Of a stretch of DNA of 64,000 bases, positions 32,923-41,132 are shown piece by piece. Each line of letters starts with the position of its first letter. The stretch's first letter is position 1. The stretch covers positions 1-64,000 of the forward strand of contig NZ_JAGXTP010000004.1 in the NCBI RefSeq assembly GCF_018334155.1, given 5' to 3'. The notes below the pieces were generated by a model that saw only the letters and a list, made by a program, of their open reading frames with translations, was not told the DNA's origin and did no database searches. Made by a program: the position numbers and the translations under genes. Origin of the DNA: Devosia litorisediminis (GTDB taxonomy: Bacteria > Pseudomonadota > Alphaproteobacteria > Rhizobiales > Devosiaceae).

Positions 32923-34131
32923 ATGGACACGACCAGTGTCGGTCTCGACGTCTTTTTCGTTTTGCTCGGGGCCATTCTGGTCTTTGCCATGCATGGCGGC
33001 TTTGCCTTTCTCGAGGTGGGCACTGTCCGCCACAAGAATCAGGTCAACGCCCTGGTCAAGATCATGGTGGATTTCGCCTTTTCCACCATCGCCTATTTCT
33101 TCATCGGCTATTGGGTCGCCTATGGCGTGACCTTCTTCATGAGCGCCGCCGATCTCAGCGGCGCCGATGCGGCCTTCCCGCTGCAGGGCTTTGCACTGGT
33201 CAAATTCTTCTTTCTGGCGACCTTTGCAGCAGCGGTTCCGGCAATCATCTCGGGCGGCATTGCCGAGCGCGCCAAATTCTGGCCGCAGGTGCTGGCCGCC
33301 TCGATCATTGTCGGGCTGATCTATCCCTTCTTTGAAGGCATTGTCTGGAACGGCAATTTTGGCATTCAGGACTGGTTCGCCAATACCTTCGGTGCGCCGG
33401 TGCATGATTTTGCCGGCTCTCTGGTGGTCCATGCCGTCGGCGGCTGGCTGGCACTGGCGGCCGTGCTGCATCTGGGCGCCCGGACCGGGCGCTATGGCCC
33501 TCAGGGCCGCCCCTATCCTCCCTCATCGATTCCCTGGCTGGCGCTAGGCACCTGGCTGCTCTGTGTTGGCTGGTTCGGCTTCAATGTGATGTCGGCGCAA
33601 TCGGTGGCAGGCGCCACCGGTCTGGTGGCGATCAATTCGCTGATGGCCATGGTTGGCGGCATCGTCGTGGCGACCATTGTCGGACGGCGCGATCCCGGCT
33701 TTATCCACAATGGTGCCCTGGCCGGGCTCGTTGCGGTCTGCGCCGGCTCCGACGTCATGCACCCCATCGGGGCCCTGCTCACCGGCGGCGCTGCCGGTGG
33801 CATCTTCGTTTATTGCTTCACCCTGACCCAGGAAAAATTCAAGATCGACGACGTGCTCGGCGTCTGGCCCCTGCACGGCCTGTGCGGCGTCTGGGGCGGT
33901 GTTGCAGCGGGTGTTTTTGGTCTCGAAGCCCTGGGCGGCATGGGGGGCGTCAGCTTCTTCAGCCAGCTTCTGGGCACCGCCATGGCCGCAGGATACGCCT
34001 TCATCGCCGGTTTTGCGCTGTACTGGCTGACCAAGCGCGTGCTGGGCATTCGCCTCACCGATGCCGAGCAGCGCCGCGGCGCGGATCTGTCGATCCATTC
34101 CATCGGCGCCAATCCCGAAGGCGAGTTCTAG
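32923..34131 (+). CDS. Ammonium transporter (Amt family, third copy)
   Basis: The 402-residue membrane protein starts at the ATG at 32923, seven bases after GGGGGGA. It lacks the signal-like leader of the two other Amt proteins. Amt motifs include FAMHGGFAFLEVGTVRHKNQVN, DFAGSLVVHAVGGWLALAAV with the first pore His, and VWPLHGLCGVWGG with the second. It resembles Amt1 at 51143 (VVHSVGGW) more than Amt2. It has no linked glnK, unlike the two others, and sits behind sbtA, suggesting a different control. Confidence 0.93.
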   Translation: MDTTSVGLDVFFVLLGAILVFAMHGGFAFLEVGTVRHKNQVNALVKIMVDFAFSTIAYFFIGYWVAYGVTFFMSAADLSGADAAFPLQGFALVKFFFLATFAAAVPAIISGGIAERAKFWPQVLAASIIVGLIYPFFEGIVWNGNFGIQDWFANTFGAPVHDFAGSLVVHAVGGWLALAAVLHLGARTGRYGPQGRPYPPSSIPWLALGTWLLCVGWFGFNVMSAQSVAGATGLVAINSLMAMVGGIVVATIVGRRDPGFIHNGALAGLVAVCAGSDVMHPIGALLTGGAAGGIFVYCFTLTQEKFKIDDVLGVWPLHGLCGVWGGVAAGVFGLEALGGMGGVSFFSQLLGTAMAAGYAFIAGFALYWLTKRVLGIRLTDAEQRRGADLSIHSIGANPEGEF

Positions 34132-34160
34132 TCGGACGCCAGAACGCTGCATGTGTGATC

Positions 34161-34189
34161 AAAGGCCGGTCCCCAGGGGCCGGCCTTTT
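34161..34189 (+). terminator. Intrinsic terminator after amt
   Basis: AAAGGCCGG pairs with CCGGCCTTTT around TCCCCAGGGG, with a further CCCC/GGGG inner stem. Confidence 0.88.
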
Positions 34190-34257
34190 GCCGTGGGACA
34201 CCGTCAAGGCCCCCGTGTCAAAACGGCTCACGAAACAAAGCTGGTGCGCAAAACACG

Positions 34258-34286
34258 AAAGGCCGGACATTGCTGTCCGGCCTTTT
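34258..34286. terminator. Bidirectional terminator, ancestral end of the tRNA-Gly transcript
   Basis: AAAGGCCGGACA pairs with TGTCCGGCCTTTT around TTGC. It lies 30 bp from the tRNA-Gly remnant. Before insertion of the element it would have been the terminator of that tRNA on the minus strand. Confidence 0.85.
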
Positions 34287-34315
34287 CATCGTATCCTCTC
34301 TCGCGGAAGAGAAGA

Positions 34316-34369
34316 TTTTGGAGCGGGCGATGGGATTCGAACCCACGACCCTAACCTTGGCAAGGTTAT
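34316..34369 (-). repeat. attL: 54-bp direct repeat, 3' half of tRNA-Gly
   Basis: These 54 bases are identical to 46763-46816. They carry the anticodon stem-loop, T-arm and acceptor 3' strand of tRNA-Gly(GCC), but no 5' half follows; the sequence changes abruptly after position 34369. It is the displaced 3' end left when an element integrated and rebuilt the gene with its own copy. Confidence 0.95.
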
Positions 34370-34506
34370 CTGCCTTTGATACGCCTAGATGCTTGATGAT
34401 GTCTCTTGATGCTAGTTGATAGACTAACCCATTGAATATGCACATTTTCTGTATTCTGTTTGTGTTGAGGAGTGTGTTTTCGGGATTGCCATAGATTGCT
34501 CGAATT

Positions 34507-34525
34507 TGGTAGCAAGTTGGTAGCA
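34507..34525 (+). promoter_or_regulatory. Paired integrase arm-type site, left end
   Basis: TGGTAGCA occurs at 34507-34514 and 34518-34525, one helical turn (11 bp) apart, between attL and the integrase gene. The same pair with the same spacing and orientation occurs at 46679-46697. Arm-type binding by the integrase N-terminal domain is inferred. The left pair also lies at the integrase promoter, so it may autoregulate. Confidence 0.6.
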
Positions 34526-34544
34526 CGAATGTTGAGAGCGCCAC

Positions 34545-35858
34545 ATGCCCAAGCTTACGAAGGCCCTAGTTGCCGCCATTGAGCCGCCGGACGCCGGAAG
34601 TGAAACGACTTGGGATTCCGTACTTCGCGGGTTTGGTGTCCGGGCATCTGCCGGGGGTACAAAGACGTATGTCTTGAAGTACCGAACACGAGATGAGGCG
34701 CGGGTACGGTGGCTCACGATTGCCCGTGTTGGGACGCTAACGCTAGATGAGGCGCGCCAAGAGGCCTCCAATGCTCTCGGGCAAGTTGCAAAAGGAAACG
34801 ACCCGGCCGCAGAAAAGCAGGCAAGCCGAAAGGCTGAAACCATGGCGCAACTAGTCGAGTTCTACGCCCTTCAAGGGTTGATCGTTCAGCGTGGCAAACG
34901 CGGCGGCCAGCCAATGAAACCCGCAACTGCAAAGAACACCATTGCAAGGCTTCGAATTCATGTTGTGCCGTTGTTGGGCAGCCTGAAAGCTAAGAGCGTT
35001 ACGCCGTCAGACGTCGAGCGCTTCTTCCGCGATGTGAAGCTGGGGAAGACCGCTCGGACGGTGGAAGTTATCGGCACCAAGGGGCAGACCTACCGCAAGG
35101 TAATCGCGTCTGGTGGCGCCGGGGCAGCGCGCAAGGTGGTGCGCGACCTTAGCGCGGTATTCACTTTTGCCGTGCGGCAGGGCATCGTGAGCGCCAATCC
35201 GGTGCTGATTGCCAAGGTGCCAAAGGCGGACGAGCAAAACACGCGCTTCCTATCGGCGGAAGAACTGCAACGGCTGGGTGCTGCGCTTGATGAGCTTGAG
35301 GCCGACGGTGTGAACTTGAAGGCGCTCAACATTGTACGGTTGTTGGCCCTGACCGGCGCACGAAAAGAGGAAATCGCATCACTCCGATGGTCAGAAGTCG
35401 ACCTAGGTGCCGGGTTCTTCAGGCTGCAAGACACCAAAACCGGCAGGAGCAACCGACCGATTGGTTCGGAGGCAATGGCCCTCTTGGCCAAGCTGAAAAA
35501 GACCGCTTCCTCAAACTCGCCGTGGGTGTTCCCAGCCGAAAAGGGAGACGCGAGCTATTCGGGGTTGAAGCGATATTGGCCCAGAATTACTGCCAAAGCC
35601 AACTTGCAAGGCGTCACGCCCCACACGCTGCGTCACTCACTTGGATCAATAGCGGCGTCCTCTGGTGAAGCTCTTTTGATCGTTGGCGCCATGTTGGGCC
35701 ATTCCAACGCGCGCTCTACTTCTATTTATGCGCATATTGCTGAAAGCCCAGCGCAGCTTGCCGCCAACCGGGCCAGCGCTGCGGTTGTCGAGGCGATGAG
35801 CGGCAAGCAACCGAAAGTCTATACTTCCAGAGCCTCACTTGCGGCCGACCATGTATGA
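34545..35858 (+). CDS. int: Tyrosine recombinase / phage-type integrase
   Basis: The 437-residue protein has a DUF4102-like arm-binding N-terminus (FGVRASAGGTKTYVLKYRTR), a SAM-like core-binding domain at about 100-215, and a catalytic domain with Arg273 (LTGARKEEIASLRW), Lys298 (QDTKTGRS), His360-x2-Arg363 (TPHTLRHSLG), His386 (MLGHSNARS) and nucleophile Tyr395 (IYAH). All six catalytic residues are present, so it should be active. It lies 175 bp inside attL and reads inward. It is the likely agent of insertion into tRNA-Gly and of excision, with the AlpA-like protein at 44602 as a possible partner. Confidence 0.96.
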   Translation: MPKLTKALVAAIEPPDAGSETTWDSVLRGFGVRASAGGTKTYVLKYRTRDEARVRWLTIARVGTLTLDEARQEASNALGQVAKGNDPAAEKQASRKAETMAQLVEFYALQGLIVQRGKRGGQPMKPATAKNTIARLRIHVVPLLGSLKAKSVTPSDVERFFRDVKLGKTARTVEVIGTKGQTYRKVIASGGAGAARKVVRDLSAVFTFAVRQGIVSANPVLIAKVPKADEQNTRFLSAEELQRLGAALDELEADGVNLKALNIVRLLALTGARKEEIASLRWSEVDLGAGFFRLQDTKTGRSNRPIGSEAMALLAKLKKTASSNSPWVFPAEKGDASYSGLKRYWPRITAKANLQGVTPHTLRHSLGSIAASSGEALLIVGAMLGHSNARSTSIYAHIAESPAQLAANRASAAVVEAMSGKQPKVYTSRASLAADHV

Positions 35859-35957
35859 CAATGCGTTCGCTTGCGTCAGCCATTTGGCTTTTGCGCCTGT
35901 GAATTTTGCTAGCTATCATGCATTTGGGTTCTCACGAACCTGTGGGGAATATAGATT

Positions 35958-36599
35958 ATGACGGAACTTTGGACCGGAACCGGTGTGTCGCAGACGGGCA
36001 ATCAGCCCAACAGCAAGATTAATGATCTGACGCGCTGCCCACATTGCTCTGTAGCGGCTCCCAACCTAGAGCCGGTTTGGAGTGACAGTTTCAAGCATGT
36101 TGGTACGTTAGGCTGGGCCGCATTTCGTTGTGGCACATGTAAGTATGTAGTTGTGGCCCGAATTATGTACACGCCGCAGAAGTTTATCATCAAGGCGATG
36201 TGGCCTGAGGCAAAGGTGGCGCACGATGACATTCCTGAGCCAGCAAGAACCTTTCTACAGCAGGCGTATGAGACCCTACATGCGCCCGATGCTGCTGCCG
36301 TAATGGCAGGCAGTGCCGTCGATGCAATGCTGAAAGCGCACGACCTAACTGAAGGGTCATTGTACTCGCGCATCGACACAGCGCTGAAGCAGAATATTCT
36401 TACTAAAGCCATGTCCGACTGGGCGCACGAAGTGCGACTTGGTTCCAATCGCCCGCGCCACGCCGACAAAGAAAGTCCCCACGTTTCCACCGACGAAGCA
36501 AAGCAATCGGTCGAGTTTGCGGAAGCTTTGGCCAGTTTCCTTTTCGTGCTCACCGCTCGCATTCAGCGCGGCATAGAGGCGGCTGAGAAGGCGGGCTAA
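35958..36599 (+). CDS. DUF4145-domain protein
   Basis: The 213-residue protein has a Cys pair (RCPHCSVAAPN and FRCGTCKYVVVA) forming a probable zinc ribbon in the first 70 residues. A helical DUF4145 domain follows: DIPEPARTFLQQAYETLHAPDAAAVMAGSAVDAMLKAHDL, then WAHEVRLGSNRPRHAD. DUF4145 is HEPN-like and is often linked to restriction or other defence genes. It is the first gene after the integrase and may be cargo. Function is not known. Confidence 0.88.
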   Translation: MTELWTGTGVSQTGNQPNSKINDLTRCPHCSVAAPNLEPVWSDSFKHVGTLGWAAFRCGTCKYVVVARIMYTPQKFIIKAMWPEAKVAHDDIPEPARTFLQQAYETLHAPDAAAVMAGSAVDAMLKAHDLTEGSLYSRIDTALKQNILTKAMSDWAHEVRLGSNRPRHADKESPHVSTDEAKQSVEFAEALASFLFVLTARIQRGIEAAEKAG

Positions 36600-36632
36600 C
36601 GTCTTTCGCAGCATTCTTTTGGGAGAACGAGC

Positions 36633-37076
36633 ATGGTTGACTGGGTTGCTGCATTGTCAGGTGTATCCACCGCACTAACGATCGCGAAAGACTTGCGCGC
36701 GTTAGACAAAAGTTTCGACGAAGCTGCGCTCAAAGCTCAGGTCGTGGCGCTGATGGAGCAACTAACGGACGTTAGAATTCAGATCATAGATGCGCGCGAA
36801 GAAGCGTCGATACGAGATCAAGAAATTACTCAACTCAAGGCTGATCTAACTTTCCGACAAACCAAGCTGGTGGACAGAGGAGCATACCGCTACTTAGCCA
36901 ATCCAGACGGCAACGCGGAAGGCTATCCAATTTGCCCACAATGCGAAAGGAAAGGCTTGTTCCTCCAGCTTGTGCAGGATCGAAGCAAAGGCGCGGGCGG
37001 AGTGGTTTATGTTTGTCCTGCCTGCAAATCCAACTACGGACAGCGACTACCGTACGCGAAACCTCTTGAGGCCTGA
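36633..37076 (+). CDS. Coiled-coil / zinc-ribbon protein of unknown function
   Basis: The 147-residue protein begins with a short hydrophobic-amphipathic helix (WVAALSGVSTALTIAKDLRAL), then a predicted coiled coil (FDEAALKAQVVALMEQLTDVRIQIIDAREEA...LKADLTFRQ). It ends with a C-terminal zinc ribbon (CPQCERKGL and CPACKSNYG). GGGAGA precedes the ATG. Similar small proteins occur in genomic islands. It follows the DUF4145 gene by 34 bp on the same strand and is probably co-expressed with it. Confidence 0.8.
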   Translation: MVDWVAALSGVSTALTIAKDLRALDKSFDEAALKAQVVALMEQLTDVRIQIIDAREEASIRDQEITQLKADLTFRQTKLVDRGAYRYLANPDGNAEGYPICPQCERKGLFLQLVQDRSKGAGGVVYVCPACKSNYGQRLPYAKPLEA

Positions 37077-37289
37077 TGTCCCTGCACTAAGCCGCTCCCG
37101 TCCAGCAACTATACGCGGGTCGGTATCGCGGTCGCAGCGCCGAAGCATGATCCTTGCCGCCCGGCCGAAGTCCGCCGGACCCGCGCCACGTAAAAATGCA
37201 AAATCCTTGTCCGCTCGCCCGTCAATTTGCTGAAACTTAGCCTTGAGCGCCGGATAGCAAAATCACCACGTTAAGAAGGAGGCCGACTT
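37077..37289. other. Intergenic stretch in the element
   Basis: Only weak shadow frames are present. An AAGGAGG ribosome site at 37276-37282 serves the AlbA_2 gene. No hairpin stands out. Confidence 0.4.
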
Positions 37290-38468
37290 ATGCTGGGTAA
37301 CTTGAACTTTGACGAAATCCAGCGGGTGGACCTAGACAAGCTGGTCGAGGCTTCCGTGCCTGAGGGAGCTCTCATAGAGTACAAGCGAGAAATGTACGGC
37401 GATGCCGATGCGGACAAGAAAGAGTTTTTGAAGGACCTAAGCTCCTTCGCGAACTCCTCTGGAGGCCATCTCCTCATTGGCGTGGTTGAGGATCAAGGTT
37501 CCGCGACAGGGCTAACACCAGTTTTGGGTAATCCCGATCAACAACTTCAACGACTGGAAAATTTGGTTCGCTCAGCCATTGAGCCACGCATTGTTGGAGT
37601 TCGCTTTAAAGCTGTGCCCGTCAGCGGGGGCCACGTCTTTGTTTGTCGCGTTCCTAAAAGCTGGAACCCTCCTCACAGGGTTAGCTTCAAAGGCAGCAAC
37701 CGGTTTTATGTCAGATCGTCTGCCGGTGCCCACGAGGTAAGTGTCGAAGAATTACGGGCTCTCTTTGCGAACGGCGCTACAGTACGCGAAAAGATGAAGG
37801 CTTTTCGGGATCAGCGAATAGCCAGAATTGAGGCCAACGAAGGCATTGTTCCTCTGGCCAATGAGCGCGGTAAGTTGCTCTTTCATGTCCTGCCCCTGTC
37901 AGCATTCTCGGGGGACGTGCAACAGGTTGTGATCGACGAGCGCACCCAAAGCCTTCTCTTGCCCCTTGGCACCGACTCCAGACAGCCACGGGTCAACTTT
38001 GATGGCTTCGCGAACATCCGCAACGGCGTTGAGTGCTTTGGTTACACCCAAATGTTTAGGGACGGCATTATTGAAGCTACCAAAGTTCGTACGCTAATGA
38101 ACCGGGATGCGCTCGTCATCCTGCCCGCAAGAGATTTCGTGGGCCACGTTCTGCAGCGCGTGTTCCGCTATATGGCCGCCATTCAGCAGTCCGGCGCAGC
38201 AAGTCCAGTTGTTCTCATGCTGACATTGATGGACATGCATGGTGCCTACCTAGGTGTGTCAGAGAATCAGTTTTTTTACGATGACCCGGTCCAGTTTGAC
38301 CGAGCGGTTCTCCCGTTGCCGCCGGTGGAAATCAGCGATTTTTCTAACTATGCAGCATACTCGAGCGCACTAAAACCGGCGTTTGAGACAGTGTGGCACG
38401 CCGTGGGGCTTGCGGATGCGGGCACGTATCTTGATAAATTTGGTCCCGACGGTCGATGGACAGGGTGA
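37290..38468 (+). CDS. Schlafen AlbA_2-domain protein
   Basis: The 392-residue protein has an N-terminal AlbA_2 (SLFN) domain with the hallmark E-x-K (ALIEYKREMYG near residue 30) followed by KKEFLKDLSSFANSSGGHLLIGVVED. It continues with the typical segment HVFVCRVPKSWNPPHRVSF...NRFYVRSSAGAHEVSVEELRALF. The C-terminal about 200 residues are unique and probably alpha/beta. The AlbA_2 domain is found in nucleic-acid-binding or cleaving proteins, and some bacterial ones are linked to phage defence. It has a strong AAGGAGG ribosome site and stands alone in the cargo arm. Confidence 0.88.
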   Translation: MLGNLNFDEIQRVDLDKLVEASVPEGALIEYKREMYGDADADKKEFLKDLSSFANSSGGHLLIGVVEDQGSATGLTPVLGNPDQQLQRLENLVRSAIEPRIVGVRFKAVPVSGGHVFVCRVPKSWNPPHRVSFKGSNRFYVRSSAGAHEVSVEELRALFANGATVREKMKAFRDQRIARIEANEGIVPLANERGKLLFHVLPLSAFSGDVQQVVIDERTQSLLLPLGTDSRQPRVNFDGFANIRNGVECFGYTQMFRDGIIEATKVRTLMNRDALVILPARDFVGHVLQRVFRYMAAIQQSGAASPVVLMLTLMDMHGAYLGVSENQFFYDDPVQFDRAVLPLPPVEISDFSNYAAYSSALKPAFETVWHAVGLADAGTYLDKFGPDGRWTG

Positions 38469-38970
38469 TAGGGGCCTTGCGGCGTATTTCGCTGGCGCAG
38501 GATTACCTCAAATCTCGGTGTTCCAGCTTCGGCGTGGCCAGCTGTTGATGCTTTTTGGGTTAGCGAACATCTTCCGGGCGTTTTCGAGCATGGCGTCTGC
38601 AAACCGAGATGCGTCCAATGGTCGGAACTACGCTGAGCCTTGACCGGCCAGATGTCACGCCCTGCGGTCTTCTAAGGCCTTAGATGGCGAGTACAAAATG
38701 CCTTTGTTTTCTTCGCACGCTAGCTTCTTAGGCAGTGTGGCGAGCTTGGCCCGGCTACTATCAATGGCGGACTGGACGCTCCGAACTTCCGCCACAGCGG
38801 CGCTGCGCTGGCTGGTGCAGAATTACAAAAGGTTGAGATTGATCGGCACCATGCTTGCCTCTTGGTGCCTGACCATGAGATTGCGTCGCGTCGAATGGAA
38901 AATCAGCACTGATTTTAAGATCGAAGCCTGGCAAAGGATGGCGCGGCGCACTGAAGCCCCTATCCCAAGC
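38469..38970. other. 502-bp region without a convincing gene
   Basis: Short frames (for example 38698-39030 on the plus strand) lack ribosome sites, family similarity and good composition. The region may hold remnants of a decayed gene. No repeat or strong hairpin was noticed. Confidence 0.4.
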
Positions 38971-39372
38971 CTATTTTGGATCTTTGCTGCTGCCGCGCGT
39001 GGCCGTCAATCCAAACCGCTCCAAATTTAGCAGGACGATCAAATAGAGGTTCATTCCTACTAAGTAGAGCCACCAATTATCAGTTTTTAACTGCATCGTT
39101 ATTGCGCTGTCTGCCGCGTTCGCCGTTAAAAGGCGCACCTCTCCAACAGCAGCATTGTAGCCCATGTTATACGCTGCCATGCCACCAAGCGTTAGGACGC
39201 TTGATATCATCAAAATAGCAGCCAATGCCAAAAACTGGTGGGGATGCGTGTAGGCGAGCCAGAACATGCCCCCGATAGACAGAATGATTAGGCCAGTTAT
39301 GAGTTCGCTTTCCATCAGCAACCAGTAGCTTCGAGGCAGGCATCTATCTATCAGTTTCGTGACTTTCCCCAT
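38971..39372 (-). CDS. Small membrane protein of unknown function
   Basis: From the ATG at 39372 the protein has 133 residues with three probable membrane helices: ELITGLIILSIGGMFWLAY, FLALAAILMISSVLTLGGMAAY and WWLYLVGMNLYLIVLLNL. A basic N-terminus (MGKVTKLIDRCLPRSYW) would stay in the cytoplasm. An upstream GTG at 39414 would add 14 residues; neither start has a strong ribosome site. It faces the broken gene at 39493 divergently. No family is recognised. Confidence 0.55.
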   Translation of the reverse strand: MGKVTKLIDRCLPRSYWLLMESELITGLIILSIGGMFWLAYTHPHQFLALAAILMISSVLTLGGMAAYNMGYNAAVGEVRLLTANAADSAITMQLKTDNWWLYLVGMNLYLIVLLNLERFGLTATRGSSKDPK

Positions 39373-39492
39373 GAGATTACCGATCCGGTAAGTTGGCGGC
39401 CACTCCCTCACCACGCCTTAACGCACTGATTATGGACGGAGTCAGAATGCAGCCTAATAGCATGGGCCGTTGCGGTCTGATATCGAGTGCAA

Positions 39493-40005
39493 ATGGATCC
39501 TTTTATAATTCTTCAACGGGAATGGCCGCTGCTTTCGAAGGCGCCATGGATTGCCACGGCCGTCGTCATTGCTAGCATTACGCTTGGATGGGCAATCGCC
39601 CGTTTTATCTAGAGCGAACGCATCGCCGTACTGTAGGAGACGATTGAGTCCCTTGAGATGAAACTTCAGCACGATTCGGCGTGTGATACCGGCGCGGAAA
39701 GATACCCGGTGCCGCATCCATATGGGCTCACCAAGGCCAGTGGTGAACGGTTGTTTGGCCAAATCATCGCAGAGAAGCGCTCGGTACGCATCACGCGGGA
39801 AATCGGCGCCACCGAGGCGACCACGATCCACACCCAAGTCGCTTCGCTGTTCCGTGAAGCCGGTTGGACAGTCGTTGCGGAAGAGGTCCTGTTCAGTAAG
39901 GCGGCAGAGTGCGGGGTGCTGTTGTTGTTCAGCGATGAAGTGCCCGCCGCCGATGTTCATGCGGTGCGTTCTGCGTTGAGAATGGGCGGAATTGAGTATG
40001 AATAG
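39493..40005 (+). pseudogene. Membrane-anchored protein gene interrupted by two in-frame amber codons
   Basis: From the ATG at 39493 one frame reads MDPFIILQREWPLLSKAPWI, a membrane helix (ATAVVIASITLGWAIARFI), TAG at 39610-39612, SERIAVL, TAG at 39634-39636, ETIESLEMKLQHD, then a further 108 residues to the stop at 40003-40005. The start, single helix and following coiled-coil segment resemble a common rhizobial type of membrane-anchored protein, where Tyr and Gln would stand at the two TAG positions. Two single-base changes would restore the whole gene (170 residues). The C-terminal part alone could start at the ATG at 39658. Amber read-through is the alternative. Confidence 0.65.
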
Positions 40006-40387
40006 CATACCCATAATCACCCTACGAAAGTGCCCCAGATCGCCTTCCCCAAACGGGACCCGCATTGGGTGCCAGCGGCGAAATGGGGTTGATCTTGATC
40101 TGGGCAACGGCACGTGCGGATGCGGATACGTGAATACCCTAGGCGAAAGTCCACAATAGATCCCAAATTGGTACTCGTCACGAATATTCATGCGAAGGGT
40201 CTAGGAACTTCTACCGCTAGCAAGTTAGTGCGCTGCAATGTCCCCCTCACCTACCGCCCCTATGGGAAGGACCCGGGAGGGGGCCCCACCCGGCACCGCC
40301 TGCCGGGTGGGAAGTTGAACCGAACGAAGTCGCCCGCTCCAGCACTCCGTTGCTAGGGGTGAGGATCCCTAGCAGCGGTGTCTGATT
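40006..40387. other. Structured non-coding region of the element
   Basis: Two strong inverted repeats lie here. One is CCCACCCGGCA/TGCCGGGTGGG at 40285-40311 with a five-base loop. The other is CCGTTGCTAGGG/CCCTAGCAGCGG at 40347-40378 with one G-T pair. Neither has a T-tract. The region lies between the plus-strand cargo arm and the end of the minus-strand replication-type operon, so it may hold a transfer or replication site or simply transcript ends. Confidence 0.4.
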
Positions 40388-40573
40388 TCACTGCTGCCGC
40401 AACAGCAGGTCGGCGGAAAGTGTTTGCTCCGCTTTGATTTTCTCATGGGCTCGACGCCATAGCTCGCGCCGGTCGATTGCCACTGACCTATCGAGTCCGG
40501 GACGACCCGCTGATCGTTTGTCTGCAAATACGCGGCGTCGTTTTTCGAGCATCGTCTCTGTTACCTTCGCCAT
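40388..40573 (-). CDS. Small basic protein of unknown function
   Basis: The 61-residue protein (MAKVTETMLEKRRRVFADKR, ending LSADLLLRQQ) is rich in Arg, Lys and Glu and probably all helical. It begins two bases after the stop of the preceding minus-strand gene and so belongs to the same operon. No family is recognised. Confidence 0.6.
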   Translation of the reverse strand: MAKVTETMLEKRRRVFADKRSAGRPGLDRSVAIDRRELWRRAHEKIKAEQTLSADLLLRQQ

Positions 40574-40575
40574 CG

Positions 40576-41130
40576 CTATAGCTCCTGGGCCAGATAGATT
40601 TCGGGGCGGGCATTTTCATCGCGAGTTATGACAATCCCTGCTCCTTCAGCCGCCCGAATGAACTTCTCAATCATGACTTCGCTTTCATGAATTTCACGGT
40701 CGATCTCAGACAAAGCGGAGGCCCGTTCTTCATCTGTCAGCCGTTGAATGTGGGCATTGTCCATTTCTGCGGCGATTAGTGCGTCTTCTACGGTCGAGCG
40801 CAGTCCACCAATGCAAAGCGCCCCCCAAACTGAAGCTTTCGAAACGCCAGACATGAAGCGGGCCGCGTTGTTTGGATCGAAGTTGGCACCAGAAAAAAGC
40901 GTTTCTGGCCAAACAGCACGCGCGCTGGCCTCTTCTGAGTCCAATGCCATCGCAATCCGTGCCCGCACTTCTTCTGCGCTGGCAAATGCCTGACTGGTGG
41001 CAGAACGTGCCATTTGAAGGTCGCGAAGCTTGCTCCGAAGTCCCTCAACGGCGCACTGAAACTCGCCAACCGCCGATTTGTGGCCATCCATAAAGCCTGC
41101 GACTTTTGCCAACATACTCGAACGAGCCAT
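40576..41130 (-). CDS. Element protein of unknown function
   Basis: The 184-residue protein is mostly helical by composition. It has an N-terminal heptad-like stretch (VEGLRSKLRDLQMARSATSQAFASAEEVRARIAMAL), a middle section GANFDPNNAARFMSGVSKASVWGALCIGGL, and a charged C-terminus (ALSEIDREIHESEVMIEKFIRAAEGAGIVI). GAGG precedes the ATG. It lies two bases after the frame-corrected end of the gene at 41133-41478, consistent with one tight operon downstream of the RepA-like ATPase. Confidence 0.7.
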   Translation of the reverse strand: MARSSMLAKVAGFMDGHKSAVGEFQCAVEGLRSKLRDLQMARSATSQAFASAEEVRARIAMALDSEEASARAVWPETLFSGANFDPNNAARFMSGVSKASVWGALCIGGLRSTVEDALIAAEMDNAHIQRLTDEERASALSEIDREIHESEVMIEKFIRAAEGAGIVITRDENARPEIYLAQEL

Positions 41131-41132
41131 CT

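Noticed and set aside
34316..34369. Second tRNA-Gly gene
   Set aside because: Only the 3' half is present and no D-arm or 5' acceptor strand follows, so it is the att remnant and not a gene.
38698..39030. 110-codon plus-strand frame in the element
   Set aside because: No ribosome site, mixed composition and overlap with the membrane-protein gene on the other strand.
40114..40356. 80-codon plus-strand frame between the element arms
   Set aside because: It runs through two strong inverted repeats, has Arg/Pro-rich random-like sequence and no ribosome site.
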